Part shown: piece by piece, positions 22,436-31,374 of the stretch | Layout of the letters: every line of letters starts with the position of its first letter | Position numbering within the stretch: position 1 is the stretch's first letter | Assembly (NCBI RefSeq): GCF_014905175.1 | Contig: NC_057793.1 | Location: 11,284,001-11,348,000 of the forward strand | Source of the DNA: Aphidius gifuensis | Taxonomy: Eukaryota; Arthropoda; Insecta; Hymenoptera; Braconidae | Length of the DNA stretch: 64,000 nucleotides | Direction: 5' to 3' | Program-made: the position numbers and the translations under genes | The notes under the pieces: model-generated | Told to the model about the DNA's origin: nothing | Database searches by the model: none | The model's input: only the letters and a program-made list of their open reading frames with translations

Positions 22436-22613
22436 CTGCACCCGTATTCACAAGGCAAATTTTATACACTTTAGAGCTTTTTTTTGCCGTTGATGGCACT
22501 TGATGGCACTTGTAAAATTTTTTTTATATAGATTTCATATACAAAAGCTTCACAAGCGCTGCCAGTGGAAGAAAAGAGCCCTAAATTGTAATGCCTTGTG
22601 ATTACGGGTGCTG
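22436..22613. mobile_element. MITE family A, copy 2 (CTGCACCCGTATTCAC ends)
   Basis: It has the same body as 19789-19953, but the ends read CTGCACCCGTATTCACAAGGC and GCCTTGTGATTACGGGTGC. It contains an internal duplication of TTGATGGCAC. Shares its right-terminal CTGCA with the next copy. Confidence 0.88.
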
Positions 22614-22775
22614 CACCCGTATCCAGAGGATGTTCTCATTAGGGCTTTTTTCCTCCACTGGCGGTGCTTGTGGAGCTCTTGTAAGTGAAATCTATATAAA
22701 AAAAATTTTGTCAAGCGCCATCAGCGGAAAAAAAAGCCCTAATGAGAACACTTTTGCCCCGTAAATACGGGTGCT
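22611..22775. mobile_element. MITE family A, copy 3
   Basis: CTGCACCCGTATCCAGAGG to TACGGGTGCTG. The body is in opposite orientation to copy 2 (TCCTCCACTGGCGG first), so copies 2 and 3 are arranged head to head. Confidence 0.87.
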
Positions 22776-22790
22776 GGGGAGCGTTCGATA

Positions 22791-22957
22791 CAGCAGTCCA
22801 ATTCACAGGGCAAATTTTTTACAATTTAGGGCTTTTTTTTGCCGGTGATGGCGCTTGTCAAATTTTTTTTATATAGATTTCACATACAAAAGCTCACAAG
22901 CGCCGCCAGTGGAGGAAAAAAGCCCTAAATTGTAATGCCCTGTGAATACGGGTGCTG
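22791..22957. mobile_element. MITE family A, copy 4 with chimeric ends
   Basis: The left end is CAGCAGTCCAATTCACAGGGC-like (as 19789) and the right end is GTGAATACGGGTGCTG (as copy 2). The element therefore carries one end of each subtype. Confidence 0.87.
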
Positions 22958-23090
22958 GCCGAGGCCAAAAATCCGGCCGATTTTTTATCATGGTTTATTT
23001 CATATGTTCGTTATAATTGTGCCTGTGTCAGTGCTGAGCGGCTAAAGACGCGAATGCGAATCATCCTTTCCATCGGCTGCGATAGTCTTA

Positions 23091-23366
23091 AGCGGTGTCT
23101 CCACGTTATAGAAATCTCATGAAAGTTCTTGTAGCAAGATCTTGCACGAAAAAATGGAACATGTCCTATTGGCTGCGATAGTCTTGCAAGGCTTTCAAAG
23201 GCTGATTTCCACCAAAATTCTAGTAATTATCTAGTGATAAAAGATCTTGCAAGCATTTTTATAGCGTGGAGACACCACTTTGTAAGGCTGATTTCCACCA
23301 AAATTCAAGTAATTATCTAGTGATGATAGATCTTGCAAGCATTTCTATAGTTTGGAGACACCGCTT
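23091..23366. mobile_element. Inverted-repeat element (AGCGGTGTCTCCA ends) with internal direct duplication
   Basis: Ends AGCGGTGTCTCCACGTTATAG and CTATAGTTTGGAGACACCGCT. Inside, an ~86-bp unit (GGCTGATTTCCACCAAAATT...GGAGACACC) is present twice, at about 23199 and 23285. Confidence 0.85.
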
Positions 23367-23514
23367 TAGCCAATGCGCGGGACTCGGGAGTGTCACCAGA
23401 GAGAGCAGCATTTGGGTGTATTCTTCTCTCACTCACGCATGCGCATATTAAATCTTGTACAGTCAACGTCAAAACAAACTGGTACTACACGATATAAAAG
23501 TTACATTATATCTA

Positions 23515-23750
23515 AGAGCTCAAACTCACGACAAGCAATATTTCGCTTGTAAAACGCACTGAGCATGCGCAACGAGTTGGGTTGTGTCGAACTTGTAAAC
23601 ATGGCCGTTCTTATTCTCGTAAAACTAGTGATATATTCCTAGATGACGTGATTTTCTTAGTAATTTTACGTGTTGCGCATGCTCAGATCCCTCAGAATTA
23701 TGTCGGCCATGATTACAAGCGAAATGTTGCTTGTCGAGAGTTTGAGCCCT
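23515..23750. mobile_element. MITE with GCTCAAACTC ends
   Basis: GAGCTCAAACTCACGACAAG...TTTCGCTTGTAA on the left is inverted as TTACAAGCGAAATGTTGCTT...GAGTTTGAGCCC on the right. Inner GCGCATGCTCAG also pairs. Confidence 0.86.
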
Positions 23751-23756
23751 AAGGCT

Positions 23757-24221
23757 TGTGGCCACTAGCATAGTTTTTCGACCAAGTTCTATGCCATTGT
23801 ACTATGAAAGAAAAAGTTCACATATAACGGCTATAGGGCGGCGTTTTAAGCGTTTCTTGAATTTGTTTCAGCTGTACCAACTTGCTTACAAACACATCAA
23901 TGATAAATAAAAATATAACCTTTCTTATTTGTTGACAATTTGATATTTTGACAGTCAATCATTATATATATGTACTATACATGTGTAAGTATAAACAAAC
24001 AAATTTATTAACAACGCTAACCATTGTTGTTGTATTGTTTTAATGTTGGCTGTATCAAAAAAAAACTAGTGTGAAGTTAGCGGTTCTATGCTGAAAATGC
24101 TGCGTGCAGCATTTTTTCAACATAGCCTTCGGTGGCCATTTTCTAGTAAATTGCTAGTGAGATATAGTGACACAAGTGCTATGGCATAGAACTTGGTCGA
24201 AAAATTATGCTAGTGGCCACA
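23757..24221. mobile_element. MITE with GTGGCCACTAGCATA ends
   Basis: GTGGCCACTAGCATAGTTTT...ACCAAGTTCTATGCCA is matched inversely by TGGCATAGAACTTGGTCG...TATGCTAGTGGCCAC; about 465 bp. Abuts the preceding element. Confidence 0.88.
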
Positions 24222-24335
24222 TGCTTTAATTTGAGTTGACGTGACTGTATTGACAAAAACAAAAACACTCCCAATTCGTTTCTTTCTCAGCGACACTTTT
24301 GACGCTAGAGTTCGGCTTCCAGTTTTATTATATTT

Positions 24336-24474
24336 CAGCAGTCCAATTCAGAGGGCATTACAATTTAGGGCTTTTTTCCTCCACTGGCGGCGCTTGTAAA
24401 GCTTTTGTATATAAAAAAAATTTTACTAGCGCTATCAGCGGCAAAAAAAGCCCTAAATTGTAAAAAATTTGCTA
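24336..24474. mobile_element. MITE family A, copy 5 (right end truncated)
   Basis: CAGCAGTCCAATTCAGAGGGC start and family body in the same orientation as copy 3, ending without its right terminal repeat at AAAAAATTTGC. It abuts the TTTTATTATATTTCAG end found at 20666. Confidence 0.85.
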
Positions 24475-24595
24475 ACCTGTATATGAGGAAACCTGTATAT
24501 GTGTTGAGCTATTCCGAGTTCTGCCGTGAGCATCTCCTTCCTACCGTTCGCCACTTATTGGGAAAATAGGATGCTAGCAATTTATGTAGTATTAT

Positions 24596-24628
24596 CATGG
24601 AGGTGTATACATGGTATACACCTCCATG
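24596..24628. repeat. Perfect hairpin, 15-bp arms
   Basis: CATGGAGGTGTATAC, a 3-nt ATG loop, then GTATACACCTCCATG. Confidence 0.95.
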
Positions 24629-24939
24629 AGTATTATATATATGATAAATCTTTCAAGGGTAGAGAGATTGTCTGCACCGTTTGAGGAAGCAAAATCGAGC
24701 CCCATGCGCAATTATTAAGGTTGAGTGTAAATAGAATTTCCCACTATACGATTTGTGATTTTTTGAGTTCATATTGAAGCCAGAATAATTATCTATCTTG
24801 TTGATTTTTTTCGGAATTTTCGTGGGTTGTTTTTTTTTAGATAATTGATGTCAAAGTTGACAACTTTAACACGTAGGTATAGGGACTGAACACATATTTT
24901 CTCCTGTAGCTCAAAAACTTTCTATACGACCCGAGGAAC

Positions 24940-25170
24940 GAAATTTATATATATCTTTATATACCTTCATATATTCACATATAACTATTTTATATAATTA
25001 TATAAAAATTTGAAGAATTTTTAAACTCTCTATATATAATTATATACAACTTTATAAGGTTACATACAGCTATATATAATTTTATAAAGTTATATATAAA
25101 TGTGTACAAAGTTGTGAACGATTTGTGTATAAGTATATATAATTATATAAAGCTATATATTTCTAAAGTT
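24940..25170. repeat. AT-only degenerate tandem repeat
   Basis: Imperfect repeats of TATATAATTATATAA-type units. Confidence 0.8.
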
Positions 25171-25473
25171 TGGGCTGGTAGAAAACAATGAACTATTACT
25201 GAAATTTTTGTAGTAAATTCTTGAAATAACAATACGCAATCTTGAATTTTTTGTTAATTTTGTTGTAACTACTTATTTTTTAATTAATTGTTAAAGTCGA
25301 CTACTTTTTTAGAGGTTAAACATAGGGTCTTACGGAGATCAAAGTTTAGTTTTCCATTACCTGGTTAGCCATTTTGAGAAAAACAATTACAGATTTACCA
25401 AAAACTAGAGATTTATAAAAGAAAAACAAAGGAAATTTTTGATGTAAAAATCAATAGGGCTTTGAGACCTTTT

Positions 25474-25686
25474 TAGAGTGAAACCGTCAAAAGAAGTTCA
25501 CGAGGTATGTTATGCGCATGCACGAATATTGACGTACACAGAGACAAATTGTATGTCTGTGTGTACGAGAATTGTGAGTGGGGGGATGAAGCTGTTCATA
25601 CAGATATACAATTTGCCTTTGTGTACTTCCATATTCGCGCATGTGCAAATGGTTTCTCATGATCTTCTTCTGCCGGTTTCACTCTA
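25474..25686. mobile_element. MITE with TAGAGTGAAACCG ends
   Basis: TAGAGTGAAACCG and CGGTTTCACTCTA bound 213 bp whose arms pair through GCGCATGC and ACAAATTGTATG-type segments. TA at each end would fit a TA target duplication. Confidence 0.85.
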
Positions 25687-26140
25687 TTTTACTTGAGTGG
25701 AAGTGAGAAACAAGATTTTCTCCTTCTTTTTTATTTCTTTCGCACTCATCGAAATATTATGTTTCTAAACGCCGTCCGAAAGAAGTCTCTAGATATGCGC
25801 GGGTAACACCTTAATTGTAAAAAAACTATGCTCCAAACCTCTTTTATTTTTTTTCTATACGTTATTTTGTCTCATTTTATAACCCGATAGTTTTTTTTTC
25901 ATGATGTCATATTGTCGATTGGAGATATTGGTATTTTAATGGATTTTTTTTTGACAAAAATCGCATTCTCCATAAGAGCCAATGTTAAAAGTTGTCAACT
26001 TTAAAAATTAATAAAAAAAAAACGAGCTTCCAAACAATTACCAAAAAATCACATAAAATCGAGGGGCTATTCATTGGTGTAGTCATGGTGTAGTAAAGGT
26101 CTAGTAAAAATATAAATGTGATTTTAAATTAGAAAAGATC

Positions 26141-26640
26141 ATATTTTTGATCACATTATGTGATTTATTTATTGATCACATTGATAGAATAATCACATAA
26201 TGTGATCAAAAAAAATATAAAAGTATTTTAAATTAAAATGTGATCAAAAAATAAATCACATAATGTGATCAAAAATATAAATGTGATTTAAATTATCAGT
26301 GATTATATTGTCATAATTAGTGTGAGTGCTGTGTGTGTGAGTATGCAGCTGCGCATTCATCCAGCGAATTTATGATTTAGCTCTATCTGGCGTTCAAATT
26401 TTGAATTAATTAAAAAAACAAAAACATTTTAATCCATGGCGCGTAAACAGACACGTGGGTTCAGACGCCATAATGATGATAATTATCGACGCTCGATTCT
26501 CATTGGTCAACTTAAAACGCTAATAACTCGGGCACAAAGAGTCGTAGACCCAAAATTTAAAAACACGTACTATTTAAAATTTCACGTTCAATCTCGTGGT
26601 ATACCTGGCATGCGCGACTTACGAGACATCCTGTATAAGT
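26141..26640 (+). repeat. 500-bp direct repeat, left copy
   Basis: Nearly identical to 28279-28780, about 2,140 bp away. It begins in TGTGATCAAAAAT palindromes and includes the ATG of the small ORF below. Confidence 0.93.
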
Positions 26641-26729
26641 ATATATATCAAGATATAATTAGATCTTGCTGCATTTTCGATACGATTAGATCTAATTATA
26701 TCTACTTAGATCTGATTATATCTACTTAG
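26436..26729 (+). CDS. Hypothetical 97-aa protein, repeat-borne
   Basis: I do not recognise it. It starts MARKQTRGFRR in a strong context (tccATGG). It is basic, has no membrane segment, and runs into an AT-rich repeat (YKYIYQDIIRS onward) that is probably not original coding sequence. In the second copy at 28575 the same frame is kept through the first 30 codons. After a frameshift it is kept again through a conserved FHVQSR.IP..RDLR.ILY stretch, which suggests former coding function. It is probably a fragment of a transposon ORF. Confidence 0.35.
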   Translation: MARKQTRGFRRHNDDNYRRSILIGQLKTLITRAQRVVDPKFKNTYYLKFHVQSRGIPGMRDLRDILYKYIYQDIIRSCCIFDTIRSNYIYLDLIIST

Positions 26730-26902
26730 ATCTAATGAGATCTAGTTATATATAAGCATATATAAGTAGATCTTGCTACTTTCGGATTTAATTATATCTA
26801 AGTAGATCTGCGCGATTTTTTCCTGGGTAGTTATTTCACGTAGTTATTTGTAGTTTTATGTAGTATAGTGTCATATTTCGTAGTATTATGGAGTCATTCG
26901 CA

Positions 26903-27554
26903 CACTGAAAAAAAAAACTTCTGTAAAATAGAAGTTTTCTTCTTGCAATAATTTTCTTGAATCATGAACAATCTGTTCTTGATTTGTGAAGAATATTTCT
27001 TATTTTGAGAAAAAAAAATTTCTTGAATCAAGACGTCTATGTCATAATCCATGACATGTACGTCTTGTTCCATGAAACATTTGTCTGAATTTTAGAAGTA
27101 TCCTTCTTGGATTATGACAAAAAGTTTCTTGGCTCAAGGCAATATTGTTATAATCCAAGACTATTTTGTTATAATTTTAGAAGTATGATTCTTGGATTGT
27201 GACAAAAAGTTTCTTGATTCAAGGCAATAATGTCATAATCCAAGAGTATTTATGTTATGATTTTAGAAGTATTCTTCTTGGATTATGACAAAAAGTTTCT
27301 TGCTGCAAGACACTATTGTTTTGGAACAAGAAAAAAAAGGATTGAATAATTGAATAAATCAAAAAAAAACGTACATATGACATGGATTATGACATAGACG
27401 TCTTGATTCAAGAAATTTCTTTTTTCTCAAAATGAGAAATATTCTTCACAAATCAAGAACAGATTGTTCATGATTCAAAAAAATTATTTGCAAGAAGAAA
27501 ACTTCTATTTCACAGAAGTTTTGTTCTTGGTTTTAGATTTTTTTTTTTTCAGTG
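26903..27554. mobile_element. Foldback element with CACTGAAAAAAAAAA ends
   Basis: Long inverted arms of about 160-180 bp (26903-27080 and 27373-27554), starting CACTGAAAAAAAAAACTTCT. The middle holds three ~80-bp tandem units built around ATTATGACAAAAAGTTTCTT. Confidence 0.9.
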
Positions 27555-28278
27555 CAATAATAAAGGAAAAATAAAAAGAAAAATGAGATCACAGTTCAAA
27601 AAATAAAACAATATTTTTTAAATGACATTAAAAAAAAAAATACAAATCTTTTTAATGAAAAGTATTAAAATATAAAATCGAAAGAAAAAAAAATATATAC
27701 ATACATTTTCTTGATGAACACTATAGTATCTATTTGACATATATTTATACAAATATATAAAATGATATTCTATATAAAATATTATTTGGTATTATTAAAG
27801 GTTTATTAAATGTATAGAATAAGAAAATAAATACATTCCAATAAATTAAATTCTATCATTATAACCCCTCATAAATAATCCCATCATATTATAATAATAA
27901 TATTAATGATAATAATAATTATTATCCAATAATGATAGTATCAATAATATTAATTAATATATCAATAATAGAAATTATTATTATAATAATAATAAAAACT
28001 TTAAAAGTGTAGTCATTGTAGTATTGTACTCATCATATTTTGTTGGTGTAGTCAAGGTGTAGTTATTGTAGTTATTATAAGGTGTAGTAGGTGTAGTATC
28101 GTCTTTTTGACTACATTATCTAGTCATGGTGTCACTAAATCTGGCCGTGAGTAGCCCCTCGCATAAAATGTATTAGTATTTCAAAAATCTACTGTATAAA
28201 TTTCATTTCTTTCTCATATTCCGAAAAAAATCATAATGTGATCAAAAATATGATCTTCTCTAATTTAAAATCACATTT

Positions 28279-28780
28279 ATATTTTTGATCACATTATGTG
28301 ATTTATTTATTGATCACATTGATAGAATAATCACATAATGTGATCAAAAAAAATGTAAAAGTATTTTCAATTAAAATGTGATCAAAAAATAAATCACATA
28401 ATGTGATCAAAAATATAAATGTGATTTTAAATTAAAAATGATCATTTTGTCATAATTAGTGTGAGTGCTGTGTGTGTGAGTATGCAGCTGCGCATTCATC
28501 CAGCGAATTTATGATTTAGCTCTATCTGGCGTTCGAATTTTGAATTAATTAAAAAAACAAAAACATTTTAATCCATGGCGCGTAAACACACACGTGGGTT
28601 CAGACGCCATAATGATAATAATTCACGACGCTCGATTCTCATTGGTCAACTTAAAACGTTAATAACTCAGGCACCAAAGCGTCGTAGACCCAAACTGTAA
28701 AAACATGTACTATTTAAAATTTCACGTACAATCTCGTAGTATACCTACTGTTCGCGACTTACGCTTCATCCTGTATATGT
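28279..28780 (+). repeat. 500-bp direct repeat, right copy
   Basis: Copy of 26141-26640, lying just outside the right end of the 26060-28161 element. It is preceded by a palindrome of ATAATGTGATCAAAAATAT with its inverse. Confidence 0.93.
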
Positions 28781-28800
28781 GGTTGTGTTATAAGCACTGA
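28575..28800 (+). pseudogene. Second copy of the small repeat-borne ORF, frameshifted
   Basis: It starts MARKHTRGFRR and stops after about 42 codons in a PKRRRPKL tail. The downstream conserved stretch continues in another frame, so relative to the 26436 copy a small indel has broken it. Which copy is ancestral cannot be told. Confidence 0.4.
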
Positions 28801-29928
28801 GAAAAGGCTCTGAATCTATAGAGCTGTAAGTCGCTTGTCAGTGTGAAGCATAATTTAAAACTTGTTGAACCAAATAATCAAAAAAAATCTAGTTTTTAGT
28901 CAAGTTTGTCCACATTTTTTTTCGTAAAATAATTGCTCCTCAACGAATAGCCTTTGTTTACTTCATGTTGGATTGTATGCTGAAAAACTTCTCTTTAATT
29001 TCATTTTATATGAGGACAAACTGCAAGTGCAAAATAAAATTGATAAAATATTGTCAATTATAAAATTCGTTTTTAGCCAGGTAGCAAAGTAACGAATCAA
29101 ACTTTGGTGTCAAAATATTAAAATAGTTATATCCTGAGATAGTTATTGCACCCTGAAAACAAGTACCTATATTGAATAATGTCATATGAACATATGTTTA
29201 TTATTTATTTCTTCAAAAATATATATTTGTACTACACTACTGTTGTTCTCTTATTCATTAAAAAATTTCGTTTTTGAATAACTGAATAAATAATACATAA
29301 AAATAAAATTTATTGTTTTTTTATTTATTTTTACTAATGAATATATTATATCACAAAATTCACAAACCTTGAATATTAAAAATTATATTATTACTTTTAA
29401 TATAAATTATTAATAAATTTCAACTAAGTACTATTCCAAAATCAAAAACTTAAAAAGAGTATTTCACATTGGACCAATCATAGAGTTTCAAATTTCGCAC
29501 ATGCGCGTTAATGTGAAAAAAAAAAAAAAAAAATTGACAGCTCAGAATGCAGGCTATGTAATTTGTGATGTAATCACCTGCAGTGCCAGTGTTACACTTA
29601 TTTTCAGAGATCTACTAAGGCCTTCCATTCTCTGACTATTTACTGCTATTTACATAGCGATTGATATTATTTATTAAGTTAATTGAGACGAAATGGCCAT
29701 TATTTCCCCACAAAAAGTGAGAGAAAATAAAAACATGTAATTTACTGGTTTAAATTGTAATACCGCTCAATCAGAAACTGTTCTAGTTGCATGTTGACGT
29801 TGTTGTTATTCTTATAAAACAGAAAAAATATTTCAAATCGGTTTGGAATATTATTGATATTTTAAATTTTTTTCAACAACAAAAATAACATTTAGTAAAA
29901 TATTGAAAAAAGTTCAAGATAATTTAAA
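28781..29928. other. AT-rich intergenic region upstream of the RING gene
   Basis: No frame or clear repeat. CAACGAATAGCC at about 28938 is an inverse match to the GGCTATTC terminal motif of the 26060 element and may be an old end. The 5' UTR and promoter of the RING gene must lie in the last part; no TATA box is obvious. Confidence 0.4.
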
Positions 29929-30964
29929 ATGGATGTTATTGAGTTTTTTTGTAATAAGTGCTGGAGTCCAATGAAAGGTTCAAAATATGCATTTTCCATC
30001 ACCGAGTGTGGGCATATTTTTTGCCAAAAATGTATGAAAAAAGGTTTGTCGATATTTAAAGTACTTTATCTTAAAACTCTTCCTCAAAATTAATTAATCT
30101 TGTATTTTTTTTTAAGCTGGTAATTCATGTGCTAAATGTAAACTAACTGCAGTTAAATCTTTGGTTTTAAATCAGCCACTTTGTGCATCAGTTTCAACAC
30201 TCTTCAACCCTCTTGTTGAAACAGTTAATCAACTTGGAGCATCAACTAAATTTCAATTAGGACAGTACCATAGTCTTATTGAACGTTACAAAGAATTAGT
30301 ATGTTAACGATTATATTATTTTCATCTTATTTTTGTTTCCATTAAATTAAAATTTACTTCATGATTTTGTGTTTATTTCTGTAATTTCTGTAGGAGAAAA
30401 AATATGAAACATCAAAAAAGTCATATTGGCAGTTGATGCATCACTTAAAACAGATTAATGCAGATAAAGAAAAATACAAAACCAAGTTGTCAGAAAAACA
30501 AAGACAAAGAAACTATCAGCCAGGTAATACCACCATATCTCAAGATTATGGATCACCATTGCAACCTTATGACAAAAAGTTCACCAATGGATTTCCATAT
30601 TCACCACCAAGTACTTTTCGGGGATCAGTTGAAGACACACCGTGAGTATAATGATGCTTTAAAGTACTATTAACAAAAACGACAAAAACATAAGACATTA
30701 ATCAATTATTGCAGATGCTCATCACGTGCGAGTTCAAATCAAAATTTCAAGACTCCAGAATCTTTTAATTCTGCATCAACAATCCAAGGAAGCAGCTGTA
30801 CTCAGTCACACATTACCCCTGATGGTTTTAGAATCCCACTAAGTACCAGAGTACCCAAATCAGCTGGTAGATATTCAGTAGTTTCTTCAGAATCGTCTAA
30901 TCTTACTCTACCATTCAGAAATTTCAAACCCTTTGGTTCTTCCAATTTCTTTCGTCAACAATGA
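29929..30964 (+). CDS. RNF212/RNF212B-like RING E3 ligase (Zip3 family), 4 exons
   Basis: Exons 29929-30043, 30117-30298, 30394-30641 and 30715-30964 join in phase with GT-AG introns to give 264 aa. The N terminus is a C3HC4 RING with ligands C8, C11, C27, H29, C32, C35, C43, C46; the TECGHIFCQKC core is typical of the Zip3/RNF212/Vilya family. A helical, charged middle (about residues 85-140) is probably coiled coil. A Ser-rich tail ends in aromatic FRNFKPFGSSNFF. Family members are SUMO or ubiquitin ligases on meiotic chromosomes that stabilise crossover intermediates. Length is close to the family norm of roughly 240-300 aa. The start ATG is the first in frame and directly precedes the RING. 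A polyA signal (AATAAA) lies near 31308. The RING excludes most alternatives; assignment to RNF212B rather than RNF212 is inference. Confidence 0.87.
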
Positions 30965-31374
30965 TGCATACTGGAATTGGTTTTTTTTACCTTGAATTGC
31001 TAATTGTTTTTGAATTTTTCTAAGTTTGAACAAAAAAAAACAATCGAATTAATTAAACATTTCATTCCATGAAAAACATTAACAGAGTAAAATCGATAAA
31101 TATTATTATTTGTTTATTTATTTTTTAGTTTTTTAAATTTAATTTCATAAAAACAAATTTAATCCATAAATTAGTAAAAATAATAATTTGGGAATTATAA
31201 ATATTACCCAATAATAAAAATTTAAGTTTTTTTTTTGTTCTATTTAAAAATTATTATTATTTCCATTGTTCTTTTTTGTATAATTGTTATTGTTTATATA
31301 ATATATAATAAACTTTTTAATTGATATTTAATATTATCTGATATATTCAGTATTGATTTAATATAATTTTATAA
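30965..31374. other. Convergent intergenic region / 3' UTRs
   Basis: 410 bp of AT-rich sequence between the RING gene stop and the transferrin stop on the other strand. It carries AATAAA near 31308 for the RING gene. No other feature is seen. Confidence 0.6.

Larger units (their letters stand above)
26060..28161. mobile_element. 2.1-kb inverted-repeat transposon with 8-bp TSD CATAAAAT
   Basis: Ends CGAGGGGCTATTCA and TGAGTAGCCCCTCG form a 14-bp terminal repeat with one mismatch. CATAAAAT flanks both sides (26052-26059, 28162-28169). An 8-bp duplication suggests the hAT or P superfamilies. The interior holds a 97-codon frame, a nested inverted-repeat element (26903-27554) and repeats of GGTGTAGT near the right end. 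No transposase is recognised. Confidence 0.85.
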
